Positions 35,110 through 47,058 of a DNA stretch of 64,000 nucleotides are shown here, piece after piece; the stretch's first letter is position 1, and every line of letters starts with the position of its first letter. The notes beneath the pieces are model-generated. The model was not told where the DNA came from and did not search any database. It saw only the letters and a list, made by a program, of their open reading frames with translations. The DNA is taken from contig NC_081415.1 in assembly GCF_030272615.1 (NCBI RefSeq), positions 105,599,796 to 105,663,795 of the forward strand. Reading direction: 5' to 3'. A program made the position numbers and the translations under genes. The DNA is from Cryptomeria japonica. Its lineage: Eukaryota; Streptophyta; Pinopsida; Cupressales; Cupressaceae.

Positions 35110-36547
35110 GAGACATGGTCTCTATTGTATTTTTGAGCATTTGTATTCATTGTACTGGACATAGTTTTGACACATTTTGTACATTTTGGATCATTTTTGA
35201 GATATATATATAGATGGTACCATTTTTGATCATGTGATGTGTACATGGATGCATGTTTATGTGAGCTACTTTCTATCTTTATGATGATGTAATGTTTACA
35301 TAAATGATATAATGTGTGATGCAGGATGTATGCTTTTATATGCTGTGAGATGTATCTTGAAAATGAGATGTATGATTTGATATGCAACTAAATGTAAAAT
35401 GATATGCAAACATGTAAAATGATATGCAGCTAATTGTAAAATGATATGCAGCTAAATAAAAAATGATATGTAACTAATTGTAAAATGATATGCAGCTAAA
35501 ATAAAAAATGATATGTAACTAATTGTAAAATGATATGCAGCTAATTGTAAAATGATATGCAACTATGTTTTAGGTAGCATCCTCATTATGTATTTTCCAT
35601 CCGATATAACCATTTGTTTGCTTTCTTTTAGATATCATCATTGAGCATTTATTGATTTTTGGATATGTTGAAAATTTATACAAGCATAATGGTATAATTG
35701 AACCATAATGACCTGAGAAAAATTTACATGATTTTTGATTTTGCAAGATAGCACAAGCATCAAGGTACAATTGAACCAGGATGACCTGAGTGTGTATTGC
35801 ATAAACAGACAAGATTTAATCATTTGTATGCGTGAGGTGGAATCAGGACTTCAGTGATATTCGACGTATCACATCTTGAGGCAAGTATTCACACAGTACA
35901 AGTGATTGCCTCCCAGATAGAAGATTAATAAAAATATTGGAGTTTCCCCATGATCTCTAGCTGTGAAGAATTTTAGTGAGAAAAGGGAGAAGATCCAATA
36001 AGTCAAAAAGTTCAAAATGCAAAACTGGTTAAGATTTTATGCTATAATACAACATTTAGTACTTCAGAAAATCATCCATCCTTGGTATTTTTGTGAATTG
36101 TTTTGTTTTGGTTCTTGTGATGAAGTATAGTTTTGTTTGTTAGATGTCAATCTTATGAGTTTTGCGATAGCCTTGATGTCTTGAATGGTCGCAAGTTTTT
36201 GAACAAATTTAATGCCCCAAGTTGAGTGTGCCTCTGGATAGGATCATGTACAGTGATTTCCAAGCCATGGTGGAATGCGGTAAGAGGATAGATACAGATG
36301 GATAACCCAGGATAGTGACTACGCTAAGTATGTCCTGAATGGATATATGCTAAGTGTTGAGCGATGGCCGATAACGGATTTGATGGATAAAATGGCATGG
36401 AGATATATAGAGGTGCCGTTCTTTCACAAGAGCGCCTGTTTACCAGGTTTTCACCATTTGTTTTTATTGTACTTTTTTTTTGCTTTTTCTGGATTTTTTA
36501 ATTTATTTTTTTTTTTGTGATTTTTTTTTTCCGTGCACTAGGCTACT
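35110..36547. other. interval between convergent PMD gene and pol ends
   Basis: No gene. It holds short tandem repeats at 35385-35570 and T-rich runs at 36470-36530. The array duplication ends at about 36053, so only the first 940 bp are present twice (35110-36053 and 52027-52963). Both genes would terminate in this interval from opposite sides. Confidence 0.6.
35385..35570. repeat. ~20-bp tandem repeats after PMD gene, copy 1
   Basis: Around nine copies of a unit TGTAAAATGATATGCAGCTA, with variants AACTA and AAATAAAAAATGATATG. Copy 2 lies at 52300-52480. Confidence 0.85.
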
Positions 36548-37740
36548 TTAAGTATAGTACTTCTTCAGATGAATGTTGTTAGTTGGGTTGTCGAGCACAT
36601 GGCCTTCAGAATTTGTTAGCTGATAGGCACCTGATCCATAGACTGCTATGATGACATAGGGACCCAACCAGTTAGGTTCAAATTTCCCTTTCTTTTCTCG
36701 ATCTTGCTGATTTCTTGGATTTTCTTTGAGGACTAGGTCACCAAATTTGAAGGTTCTGGGAATGACCTTGTGATTGTAGCTTCGGCACATGCGTTGCTAA
36801 TATGCTTTGAGATGAGTGTAAGCATATTGGCATCTTTCATCTAATAGTTCCAGTTCTTGCAGTCGGTTAACTCAATATTCTTCATCTGGGATTAAACCTT
36901 TCAAAGAGACTCTAAGAGATGGAATTTCTACCTCCAAGGGTAAAATGGCCTCTGATCCATATACCAATGAGTATGGTGTTGCTCCTGTAGGTGTGCGGAT
37001 GCTGGTCCTGTATGCCCAAAGTGTTGGATTGAGTTGTACGTGCCAATCTTTGCCTGCATCATTCACTATTTTCTTGAGGATTTTTAGGATTGTCTTGTTG
37101 GATGCTTCTGCTTGACCATTTCCCTGCGGGTAGTATGGTGTAGAGAACCTATGTTGGATTTTGAACTTTTCACATAATTTCTATACATCTTGGTTTTTGA
37201 AAGGTCGTCCATTATCTGTGACGATTGAACTTGGAATACCATATCTGCAGATCAGATAATTTAGAATAAAAGAGGCAATTTGTTTCCCAGTCACTGTGGT
37301 CATGGGAACTGCTTCGATCCATTTGGTAAAGTATTATGTTGCAGTTATAATGAACTTGTGTCCATTTGAAGATGAAGGATGAATTTTGCCAACCAGGTCT
37401 AATCCCCACTGACAAAAGGGTCAAGACGTTGTAAATGGCTGCAGTTCCTGTGCTGGTGCATGTATCAGATTGCCATGGATCTGGCATTTAGAACATTTCT
37501 TGGCGAAATGATATGATTCCTTCTCCATTGTAGGCCAGTAGTATCCCATTCATAGAAGCTTTTTAGCAAGAGTAGTGCCACTTGAATGTGTGCCACAAAT
37601 ACCTTCATGAAGCTCATGTAAAGCAAAATCAGAATCATTACGATCAAGGCAACGAAGAAGAGTACCATCTAGACCTCGACGATATAAAGTATCAGTGGTA
37701 AGGGTGTAATGGGCGGCTTGTCGGATAAAGTTATGTTTTT
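36548..37740 (-). pseudogene. pol: giant element integrase
   Basis: Minus strand. Zinc-binding region with HEGICGTHSSG and KCSKCQIHG, then the core with WGLDLVGKIHP, IVTDNG and GNGQAEASNK, which keeps the D-D-E positions. The C-terminal part has FKFGDLVLKE, KGKFEPNWLGPYVI and GSGAYQL and stops at 36548. Stops occur near 37184, 36870 and 36797, and the zinc region ends in a stop at about 37550. No chromodomain. It is close to the T1 integrase in nearly every motif, so the two elements are related Tat members. Confidence 0.9.
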
Positions 37741-37869
37741 GGTTATGGGATTGGTCAATGGGTAAGATATTATGCTTGAGATAGTCGTATATTGGTCCAT
37801 ATAATGGAAAATCTGAACCAGTCAAGGCATAGATAACATGGGATTCAGAGTGGTCATAGGCGGGGGAAA

Positions 37870-38350
37870 ACAGTTTCTCTACCAGGAACTCGTAATGACT
37901 CTGTTGCTCTAGAATTTGTAGTAGTGAAGCGATAGTAGCCATTGCATCGGTTGCTTTGTTGTTCAATCTTAGTATTTGTTCGAAGGTGATGTGCACAAAA
38001 TACTATTTGAAGTCATCCACCATGCGCTTATAGGGTAATAGCTTGTCATCCTTTGTCTGATAGTTGTTGTTGATTTGATTAACAACTAGTTGTGAGTCTC
38101 CATAGACTTTTAACTCTGTGATTTTCCATTCGACAGCCATTTTGATGCCTATAACTAATGCCTCATATTCCGCCACATTATTTGTGCATGGAAACATAAG
38201 CCTATATGATCTTGGCATAGTGTGTCCTTCAGGAGTGATGAATAGAATGTCGGCCCCTGAACCATGTTGTGTATAGGATCTATCAAAGTATAGGGTCCAT
38301 TGTTTGGAAGAAAGAGAAAGAATGTCCCTGTCTGGAAATTCAATCTCCAT
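37870..38350 (-). pseudogene. pol: giant element second RNase H (aRNH)
   Basis: WTLYFDRSYTQHGSGA, VAEYEALVIGIKMA, VYGDSQLVVNQINN and a final NKATDAMATI give all four acidic positions; the usual FDGS is FDRS here. A stop separates 38003 from 37996. Presence of this domain after the first RNase H defines the Tat lineage. Confidence 0.9.
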
Positions 38351-38830
38351 GGTTTGTTTTCCTAGTAGTGGTGCTTCAACCAGCTGATCTGCAATTGCTT
38401 GTCCTTTGATGGCTCATCTTTCTGTGTACTGGATGTCAAATTCACTGAAAATCATGACCCATTTAGCTAATCGGCGTATGAGAGCTGCCTTGCTAAGTAG
38501 ATATTTGAGAGGATCAATTTTTGCGACGAGCTTAATAGTGTGTGCTAGCATATAATGTCGGAACTTTTGAGATGCAAAGACCACTGTTAGGCAAGCCTTT
38601 TCAATGAATGTATAGTTGAGTTCATAGCCATTCAATGTCCGACTGATGTAATAAATAGCTTGTTCCTTTCCTTATTGATCTTCTTGTGCCAATAGTGCCC
38701 CCAGTGAAATATCTGTTGTTGAGATATATAGAATAAGTGGCTTTCCTATGACTGGTGGTACTAGAACTGGTGGATTCATCAGGTACTATTTGATTTGGTA
38801 AAAAGATTCTACACACTTAGTCTCCCATCT
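38351..38830 (-). pseudogene. pol: giant element RNase H (RT-associated)
   Basis: NGYELNYTFIEKACLTVVFASQKFRHYM, IDPLKYLLSKAAL and FSEFDIQYTER motifs; upstream part frameshifted around 38640-38800. It parallels the T1 domain at 15701-16180. Confidence 0.85.
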
Positions 38831-39640
38831 GAATGGTACATTTTTGTGTAGCAAATGGTTAAATGGCAGACTTTTATCTACTAGTTGAGCGATGAATCGC
38901 CTGATTGATTGAAGTTGTCCTTGTAGAGATCTGAGTTGACTGATATTCTATGGTGGGGGCATGTCCATAATAGCTTGTACCTTTGCCGGATCAACTTCAA
39001 TACCCTTAGTTGAGACTATGTAGCCCAGTAACTTGCCTGATGTAACCCCGAAGACACACTTCTTAGGGTTGAGCTGGACTTGAAATTTCTGCAATCAATC
39101 AAAAATCTTTGTTAGGATGCCAAGATGTTCGGCTCTGGTGAAAGATTTAGCTAGTAAATCATCCACATAGTCTTCCATAAATGTGTGCATCATGTCATGG
39201 AAGATTGTTGTCAGTGCTCTTTGATAAGTGGCTCCTGCATTCTTTAAGCCAAAAGGCATAACATTCCAATAGTACGTTCCCCAAGGATAGGTGAATGTTG
39301 TTTTGTCCTGATCTTCAGGAGCTATTTTGATTTGATTATAGCCTGAGAAACCGTCCATTAGTGAGAGCATCGCATGGCCTGCTGTGAGATCTACAATTAT
39401 ATCGATACTTGGTAGAGGAAAGTCATCTTTTGGACAAGCTTTGTTGACGTCCCTGAAGTCAGTGCATATTCTAATACTACCATCTGGTTTTGACACTAGA
39501 ACGATGTTGGAAATCCATTCTGCATAGTCAATGGGTCAGATGAATCCGACATCTAGTAGTTTCTTCAGTTCAGTTTTGACCATGAGTGCCACCTGTGGAT
39601 TCATCTTGCGTAGCTTTTGCTTGACTGGTTTGACTCCTGT
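38831..39640 (-). pseudogene. pol: giant element reverse transcriptase
   Basis: Motifs in order from 39640: VKPVKQKLRKMNPQ, SIRICTDFRDVNKACPKDDFPLP, LMDGFSGYNQIKI, MPFGLKNAGATYQ, catalytic YVDD at 39158-39169, then the thumb. Frame open from 39496 to 39095; stops at about 39534, 39093 and beyond. The core is well kept compared with T1, which has more stops. Confidence 0.9.
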
Positions 39641-40830
39641 AGAAATGGACAAGTGATGCATGATTAAGTGTGGATCGACTCTAGGCATATCAGCATATGA
39701 CCAAGCAAAGTTAATTTGTTGTCCTTTAAAGAAGATGAAAAATGTCGATCTTTCTTCCTCTGTCAGAGATTCTGCAAGGTGTATGTTTCTGGCTGCTTCT
39801 GTGGTACCAATGTTGATTGATTGAGTGGGCTCAATCAAAATGGGTGATCGCTCATGAAAATGTTCAGGAAGAGTGTCAAGTCTCCCATCGTTAGGTGCCT
39901 TAAAAAGGTTTTCACCCTCAGATGCATCCTTTATTTTTACTTTTTTATGATCTAGAGCTGCCATTGACTGGTTTTCAGCAACAGATCCTTTATTTGATGT
40001 ATTTTTGCGACTGAGAGACTTGGTACTCCCTGATTGACAGACATCGTTATTTTGTTCACTGGTAAAGCCTGTTTCGAGATTTACGGTACATAGGTAATGG
40101 ATAATAGATTCATCATCTGGGAAAATTGGTATATTATGTGTTTCAGGTTCATCCCAGTCAATGAGGTCAGGAAAGACAAGTGGTAAGGAATCATTGGGTG
40201 GATCAAGTTCGGCTACTGTAAGTGTTAGGATAGAGTTTTCATCGTGATGGGTCTTGGTTTTAAATAAGTCCAGGGTTTCATCGAGGTCTTCGATGGTATC
40301 ATCTTCCACATAGACTTGTTCGTAATATTTCCGTTTGCTTTCCTGGGCGTCATAGATATGTTGTGGTCCAAATTCAAGAGGTCTATCTTCTGCGTTATGT
40401 TCTTCTAAAGAAAGGGATATAGAATCAGTATCATCTAAGATATTTGTAGCAGCATCGGAGCAGGTACCCCATTCATATTCATTGGAATCTGTCTCATAGG
40501 CATCATCCCAGATTCTATATGTGCTGTAAACAGGTATGTTGTATGGTGAAAACAAATCTTTGATGATGGATACTATTTTGATATTTTGTGTTGATTCTGT
40601 ATCTGATCTGTCTTCCACTTACTGGATTTGTTCATAGACTGTGCTTCTTCGAGGAGGAAAAATGATATCTGGAGATGACATGATTTGTTCTTGAGACATT
40701 GGTGTTTGAATATGAGCTACCGCTGCAGATAGGGCTTTTTTATGACTTAGAAGCTTTCCCTGATGTAACTTCTGATCTTGACATTCTCGTGCTTTGCGGA
40801 TTGTTTCTACTGATTCAAAGAGTGCTTCCT
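39641..40830 (-). pseudogene. pol: giant element acidic linker between G-patch and RT
   Basis: Frame 40618-39536 (360 codons) starts in acidic, Asp/Glu/Ser-rich sequence without a known domain, passes PLVFPDLIDWDEPE and SINIGTTEAARNI, and runs into RT. T1 has the same arrangement (HPELIDWGQRDK, SINMGTEV). The conserved LIDW phrase suggests a constrained function, but I do not recognise a domain. Confidence 0.75.
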
Positions 40831-41300
40831 ACCAGGATTCTTCATTGTACTTCTTCTTTACCTTCCATTGAGGTTTTGTAGTTATGTTGGATGGTCTTTT
40901 CAATAGGAACATGAATTTAGAACCCAATCCTGCTTTGTTTCTACTAGGTTGTGAAGGAAGATCTATAGGTTCAGTGACTCCTCCTTTGCGTTTCCTAATA
41001 GGTCCTTTACCGCCATATCCCATTTGCTTCATGATTAAGTATCCTTTTCCATATAGGTGTGTTGGTAGAACAATGTCCAAAGTAGCTGCTCTATGATCTT
41101 CTTCCTCATCTTTGTATAACCAGCTAAGGACGTCTTTGTCTTTTGATTCATGTGCTAGAGTACTCAATTGGATGAAGGTACCATCAAATTTAGTGATGGG
41201 CTGAGAGGCCAGATGTGTTGATGTAGTAGGCAAACCATGCCTACTAGGTGATGTTGGCAATTTGGCCAAACATAAAGGCTCCAAAGAATATTCTCCCATG
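40831..41300 (-). pseudogene. pol: giant element G-patch-like module
   Basis: A 156-codon frame with a LSWLYKDEEED stretch, then QMGYGGKGPI ... NKAGLGSK at 40915-41044, a degenerate G-patch (Gly-rich, with the aromatic after the first Gly). The matching T1 segment is more canonical. G-patch modules follow the protease in betaretroviruses and in several plant Ty3/gypsy polyproteins. Confidence 0.7.
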
Positions 41301-42010
41301 CCCTAGTCTTTGATTTGCATCTTCTGCATGAAGTCTTTAAACAAGGAGTTGGGTTTTGCTGGTTGTAGATCTGATGTCAAGGATCGTTGCTTTTCTCTAT
41401 TATGAGGAACCAAACTATCTTGAACTGCCCCCATTGCGTTGCAATGTTGAAATGGATTATGATCTGCTGATATGGAGATTTCTTGTCCATCATAAGGAAA
41501 TTTGACACACTAGTGATACGTAGAAGGTACTTCTTGCATTTCATGTATCCAGGGTCATCCTAACAAGATATTGTAGGTGAGATCAATATCTAAGACCTAA
41601 CATACAGTATCCTTTTGCACTGGTCCCACTTGAATAGGTATTATCACAGTTCCTTTAGAGGACCTTTCCTCATCATCATATACTTTTATGGTAATCTTTT
41701 TACAAGGATCAATAGATTCTTCTGAGAAGCCTAGTGCACAGATAAGCTTTAAAGTACATATATTAAGTCTGGCTCCTCCATCTATTAAGACTCTTTTTAC
41801 CCGGTGCTTGCAAACAATGACTTCAATATAGAGAGGAGTATTATGCAGATGACTCAATGAAGTATTATCATGCTCTGAGAAGGTGAGGTTATGAGGTCCT
41901 ATCATATGGGCGACCATGCCTTGAAATCTGTCTGTATCCAGATTGTGAGGTACATTTGTTTCCAATAGTGCTTGCTCCAATATGTCTTTGTGCTTTGGTG
42001 ATAGTTTCAA
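41301..42010 (-). pseudogene. pol: giant element aspartic protease
   Basis: VKRVLIDGGARLNICTLKLI with the catalytic Asp at about 41780, followed by KITIKVYDDEERSSKGTVIIPIQVGP. The second half continues below 41597 after a stop and includes an L-hydrophobic-G-R-P-W-like end (YNILLG.PW region near 41540). It matches T1 13256-13560 closely. Confidence 0.85.
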
Positions 42011-42028
42011 TAATTCCAGGATAGATAT

Positions 42029-44002
42029 CTAAGCTGGAGTCTTGCGTAATTGGCTAACCAAGTCATATTGGAGTTTTGGTGTGGCAGTTGTATGTGCAAT
42101 ATGTCCCTTCAAGACATATTTCTGAGTTCGGGTTGTGACGTTGACAGATTCATGATCATGCTGATCTCGAATGGTAATGACATTGACTTGATGATCTTCA
42201 GCTGATATGTGGTTGATGGTGTTGTTGTAGATGTGATTAATACGAGCTCCGTGTGTATCATCTGAAGTGGATGCTCCATCTTTGTTGTAATTTGGGAGAG
42301 GATTTTTGAAGGCTCTGTGATCACCATTTGTTTTGAGACCATCCACAGTTAAGTCACCTTGATCAATCATGTCTTGTACTATGTGTTTCAATCTCATGCA
42401 TTTGTTTGTTCTATGACCCTTGTTGCGATGGAAATCACAATAGTGTGAATCATTCCACCAAGGTGGTTTGATTGGGGGTTCATAGTTGTTGATTGGAGGC
42501 AAAGAAAGAATTTTGTTTGCCAAAAGTTCTCAGAATGTGGATTCTAATGATTGTCCCAGTGGTGTGAAGATACGCTTTTAGAAATTGTTCGTGTTGTTGC
42601 GCGAATTGTTGTTAGGTCCTGGACTCATGTTTTTTCTTTGAGTATCGTTGGCGTTGTTTGTGTTGAGTTGTCCTTGATCAGTGTTTGGTGCATATGTGTT
42701 AGCACTGGGGGTAGCATTTTTAGGATTTTTCATATTTTGAGGATTTCCGGATAATGCAAGCACTGGTTGCTTAGATTTGGGATCATATGATTCATTGTTG
42801 CCTTCATTTTTGTTTCAAGTCCAAAATCGAGATTTGTCAAGGTTGGTGTTGTTCTGAATATTGTAGTTTGATGAGTTGGTTCCTTCCTTGTAGAACTTGA
42901 GTGTTCCCTTTTTGACACAAGCTTCCTCTACTTGAATGCCATTTTCAATCAATTTGGCGAAAGATGGTATGCATTGAAGTTTGAGTCTGTAACTCATTTC
43001 GCCATTCAAGTTATCGATGAAGATTTCCATTTTCTCCTTTTCAGGAATATCTCGAGGATATCGTGATACCATGTGTCGCCAACGTTGAAGGAACACCATG
43101 AATGTTTCATTGTTTTTTTGTTTGGTATTGCAGACATCGAGCATGGTTATGGCATGTTGAATATTATAGGAATATTGGGTTATGAATTTGTTAACCAATT
43201 CATCAAATGATTTGACAGGTGGTGTAATCTTGGATAACCATTCCATTGTTTGTCCTCCCAGGCTTCTTGGGAATAACCTCATTAGATAAGTGTCATCATG
43301 AGCAAATTCAAGACTCATGGTGCAAAATTCTCAAACATGATCCCGAGGATCACTTTTCCCATCATATTTATCAAATTTGGGAACATCTGAGTTTGGAGGA
43401 AAAGGTACCATGTTTAATCTCCTGTCAAATGGATAAGGATAGATTTCATTTATAGAGTACCGCACTGTTGTCCCTTGTTGCATATCTTGTATTTGTCTTT
43501 GCAACATTTGCATTTGTTGAGTAAGAGCAACCAAGGGCACATTATCTTGTCGAGGGATGAATTCTTCCCTCGTATTTGTTCTTAACTGAAAAGGTGTGGT
43601 AAATGGTATGTGTTGTTCAGGAGTTTCGAGCTCAGGTATACACATTTCTAGTATACGTTGTTCTGGAATATGTTGCTCAGGTATGCGAGTTTCTTCTTCT
43701 CTTTGTTGTTCTTGATATGCATATTGTTGAGACCCAAATTGAAAAATGTTTGCATTGAAATCTTCAGGAAGTTTAACGCCTTTACTTGTAAGCATGAGCA
43801 GATACTTTTCTTTGTCATTTTCCATGAGTTTTTCAACAATTTTTTGGAATGAAGGGTTTTCCTGACATTCCTTAAGAAGTGCTTCAGTAATTTCAGGCTC
43901 TTCTACGGGTGGAACTTTAAAAGGATTTGATAATCTGCGATTCATATTTCATTCAGCGTGTGTCTCGTTTTGTCTGCCTCTTTGAGAGCGAGTGACAGGC
44001 AT
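42029..44002 (-). pseudogene. gag: giant element gag
   Basis: Preferred start is ATG at 44002 (MPVTRSQRG), one base after the stop of an upstream frame; a TGA at 43949 separates it from MNRRLSNPF at 43945. A variable proline/glutamate-rich part follows, then the Retrotrans_gag core at 43318-42815 (LRLFPRSLGGQTMEWLS-like, FITQYSYN, FMVFLQRWRHM). A CCHC-like knuckle CDFHRNKGHRTNKC lies near 42440. Stops at 43329 and 42813 and a decayed stretch at 42815-42530 break it. Gag forms the particle. Confidence 0.85.
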
Positions 44003-44003
44003 T

Positions 44004-44558
44004 TTAGTAGAAAATTTCAGTGATGAAAGGGACAAAAGCCTCGTTGATATGTTGTTCAGGGGTGGGTGGTTCTGGTTGAGATGTGTTATACGTGATGCAC
44101 TCGTCGGACAAGAATGCTGGATTGATTTTTCCGCCATGGTTTATGGTTTGATTAAAAGCAGACTTTTGACAGTATGCTCTTGTCTTCAGGGGTTCTTTGT
44201 CAAATTCGCTAGATTTGTTTTGGATATAACGTTTGACGTGATAAAGAAATACTCGATGAGATTTGAAGAGTTGACGATTGATGTATAAAAACTTATTTCT
44301 CTTGATGAATTTAGAAAAACTAGGTTGTTGTTTCTTCAACGTGATGTTACGATAGAGGTTCTTTCTTCTCAGAATAAGGGGATTAGTCATGCATGAGTGA
44401 TCAATGGTTTCCTTTGATTTGTTTGGATTTAGTTGATTCTTGTTTTTGAAAATTTCAAATCTTACTTTATCAGAGTGAAGGTGTAGATGTCCCTTCACGA
44501 CAAAGTGTGTCAAATGATATAGATAAAAGTTTCCCGATCTGGAAACTAGATTTGACAA
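44004..44558 (-). CDS. 184-codon open frame directly upstream of gag
   Basis: A basic, otherwise featureless frame in the leader whose TAA (44006-44004) is followed after one base by the gag ATG (44002). No domain recognised. Some Tat-lineage elements (Ogre) have an extra frame upstream of gag, so position is suggestive, but length in an AT-rich leader can occur by chance. Low confidence. Confidence 0.3.
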   Translation of the reverse strand: MSNLVSRSGNFYLYHLTHFVVKGHLHLHSDKVRFEIFKNKNQLNPNKSKETIDHSCMTNPLILRRKNLYRNITLKKQQPSFSKFIKRNKFLYINRQLFKSHRVFLYHVKRYIQNKSSEFDKEPLKTRAYCQKSAFNQTINHGGKINPAFLSDECITYNTSQPEPPTPEQHINEAFVPFITEIFY

Positions 44559-44864
44559 TTTTAAAATTTTAAAACAAGTGTTTGGAGATACAAATTCGTA
44601 AGATGGTAAAGGATTTTCTTGATACTGATGATGAATTTTTTTGGATTATGATAGGAGAGACATCCTCTATTGCGCGATTTGTTTAGGATTCTGACAACTT
44701 CGTTTGACACAAATTTTGCTCAAGAAATAGGTTTATGGTTTGTTTTGTCACTCTGATTTGATGAAAAATAGTTTTTGATGAAAAAGGCTTCTAAAAATGT
44801 TTTTGAAATTTCAAAATTTGTTCCGTTTTTGCTCTTTGTTTTTCTATTTTTGGATCACGCACTA

Positions 44865-45370
44865 GAACAGAGTCTACATGCGCTGCTGAATTTACTAGAT
44901 GCACGAAAAGAATAAGCACATGCGCTAAGCTGCCCCTAGACACGTGCTAAAGTTTGGACTTTCAAAAAATTATGGTTTAACAGTTGAAAAAGTTTATGCA
45001 CTATCCTGGGTCTTCTACGCGCTAACTGTTTGACTTCATGCGCTAAAATTTGGTGTCCACGCGCTAAGCAGTTTTTTCCATGCGCTAAAGTTTTGACTTT
45101 AAAAATTGTTGTCTAGCTATTGAAAAAGCTACGTGCTATACTGGGCCTGCAACGCGCTAACTGTTTGATTTTATGCACTAATGTATTGTTCCTACACGCT
45201 AAGATGTTGCTTTCACACGCTAGACTATTGTTTGGATTTGCTAAAGGACTTTGCACTGTTTTGCCTTATGTTGAAAATGCTACTGTTTTGAACCAACGCT
45301 CTAATTAGAGGTTTGGATGTGCTAACAGAAGTATTCCACGCGCTAAGATGTTGCTTTTATGCACTAAACT
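44865..45370 (-). repeat. TAGCGC(A/G)T motif array, gag-proximal
   Basis: About 20 words such as ATGCGCTAA and ACGCGCTAA on plus, i.e. TTAGCGCAT and TTAGCGCGT in the gag sense strand. Single copy in this window. Both CAT and CGT endings occur, as in the PMD intron. Confidence 0.9.
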
Positions 45371-46544
45371 GTCCTGATTGAATTTTTGTGTGAATTTTGA
45401 AACTATGTTGTGAAATTTTTCAAGTGTGATGGATGATTTTCTGAAGTAATAAATGCAAGCACAGCACAAAAAGTACACCCATTTTGCCTAATCTAACAAA
45501 AAGTGTATGTTCTTGCGAGGATGTGTTCAAATTCCCAATATTTTAATAGGTTTGGATACAAGTAATACACTTCAGAAAGGCTCTTTAGTCAAGGGTCATA
45601 AATAACATCATAGCCCACTAGTCTCGATACTCCGTCAGCTCAAACAGCCATGTCACCCCCTAGAGGGCGCCTGTTTTTTTGCCTTTTGCCAGAAATTAAC
45701 TCAAAGTGAATTGCTTCACAGTTGAGTAGTTATCTTGGGAGATATATGGTGAGTAATCTTAGAGGTGGATTCTTCCCCACCCTTGCACTATGATGTTATA
45801 AATGTCTGGTTACTAACTCGGCTCAAAGTTTCTAATTCTATGGTTCGTAATCAGGGTTCCCGTTCGGCCGTCAGTGATAAACTCCCTCAGGAGGTTTCCC
45901 AACCTTTAGAACAAAGGCTTTACGTATCTTGAGGATACTGGGGGAAGGCTAATCACTGCGTGCAACCGTTGAAAAGGACTTTCGTCACTTTCCACATTTG
46001 ATTAGAGTGGGTTAGAATTCTTGGCGTCAAAGTCGTTCCCCACTTAGGTCATTCCCTTCACACCGGCCATAAACGGCTTTAAGAGTTGATTGCAACTCCT
46101 CGAGAAGGTAGGCCTGCTAAAGGTTTTAATGCTTGAAGTATAGAAAGCTGTAAGAGTGGGCTGGATTTTTGATCACCTAGTTAAGGGGAGAGCATATTCC
46201 TTCCACTTTCGAGACAAAGCAATCAATTGGATTTATTTTATCCTTTCAAATCAATGATTTGCTAAAATCTATGCAGAGATGTTGATCCACAAAAACATGA
46301 TGTTCATTTTATTTCTCCAAAATAATGATTTTCTGATCTATGCAAAAGAAATGGTCAACAAAGCAAAGTTGATGTTTTTGGTCAGCAAAAGAAATTGGTT
46401 AAAATAAAATGGCCCGTTCCACCTGTAAAAAAAATTAATTATTAGAGTCCTGTAAGCAAACTAGAAAATGTTAGATGATTTTGGAGGACTTCCACAAGTA
46501 AATTTTAGTTCGGTTACAAAAATTTTATTTTATTTTTTTTGTTT

Positions 46545-46990
46545 GTCTGTGATGCACTATAGAATGGACTGCACGCACTACAATAAAAACTAGATGTGCT
46601 AAAATTATGCTTCTCTGTGCTATATTGTTTCCTTGATGTGCTACTCTGTGCATTGGATGCGCTGCTCTGTTTTTATTCTCTCCCACGCTGAGACCTGCAG
46701 GAAAATTAAAAATTTGATGCGCTAACTTCTGAATTGCAAGCGTTGGATGATGGACTACAAGCACTAAACTGTGGATCAGATGTGCTATACTATTTATTCC
46801 ATGCGCTACTCTGTGTTTTGCCCACGTCAAGACCTACAGAAAAAGTTTAGTGGGGTTATGCGCTAAAGAACGATCTTTACGCGTTATAGTATGGGCCCCA
46901 CGCGCTAAACAGTGAGCGAGATGCGCTAAACTATTAATCAGATGTGCTAGGGAATGTTTCCCACACGCTGATTCCTATTTCTCGCAGACT
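46545..46990 (-). repeat. TAGCGCAT motif array, leader copy 2
   Basis: Second copy of the block at 29590-30025, close to the PBS. Several words differ between the copies by CG to TG or CA. Confidence 0.85.
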
Positions 46991-47037
46991 TGCAAAAGTG
47001 GTTAGTTTGAAAAACTGATTTTTTATTTGGGGTCGAG

Positions 47038-47054
47038 CCCCATGGTGGGCGCCA
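47038..47054 (-). other. primer-binding site, upper LTR
   Basis: Minus strand TGGCGCCCACCATGGGG, one base different from the site at 30083-30099. Confidence 0.85.
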
Positions 47055-47058
47055 GAAA

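Larger units (their letters stand above)
44560..47037 (-). other. long 5' leader of giant element
   Basis: About 2.5 kb between the upstream frame and the PBS (3 kb to gag). It has two TAGCGC arrays (44865-45370 and 46545-46990) separated by non-coding sequence with no motif. From 46143 upward it is duplicated at 29179-30082. Confidence 0.7.

Noticed and set aside
29179-36053. Reading the 6.8-kb duplicated segments (29179-36053 and 46143-52963) as giant LTRs of one element
   Set aside because: Each segment contains a 1480-bp LTR with PPT and PBS on its two sides and a gene; the segment ends lack TG...CA termini, PBS and PPT. A tandem array of an element with 1480-bp LTRs explains all signals.
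40699-41096. Plus-strand frames opposite the giant element's pol
   Set aside because: Shadow frames of protease, G-patch and linker coding sequence; no domain.
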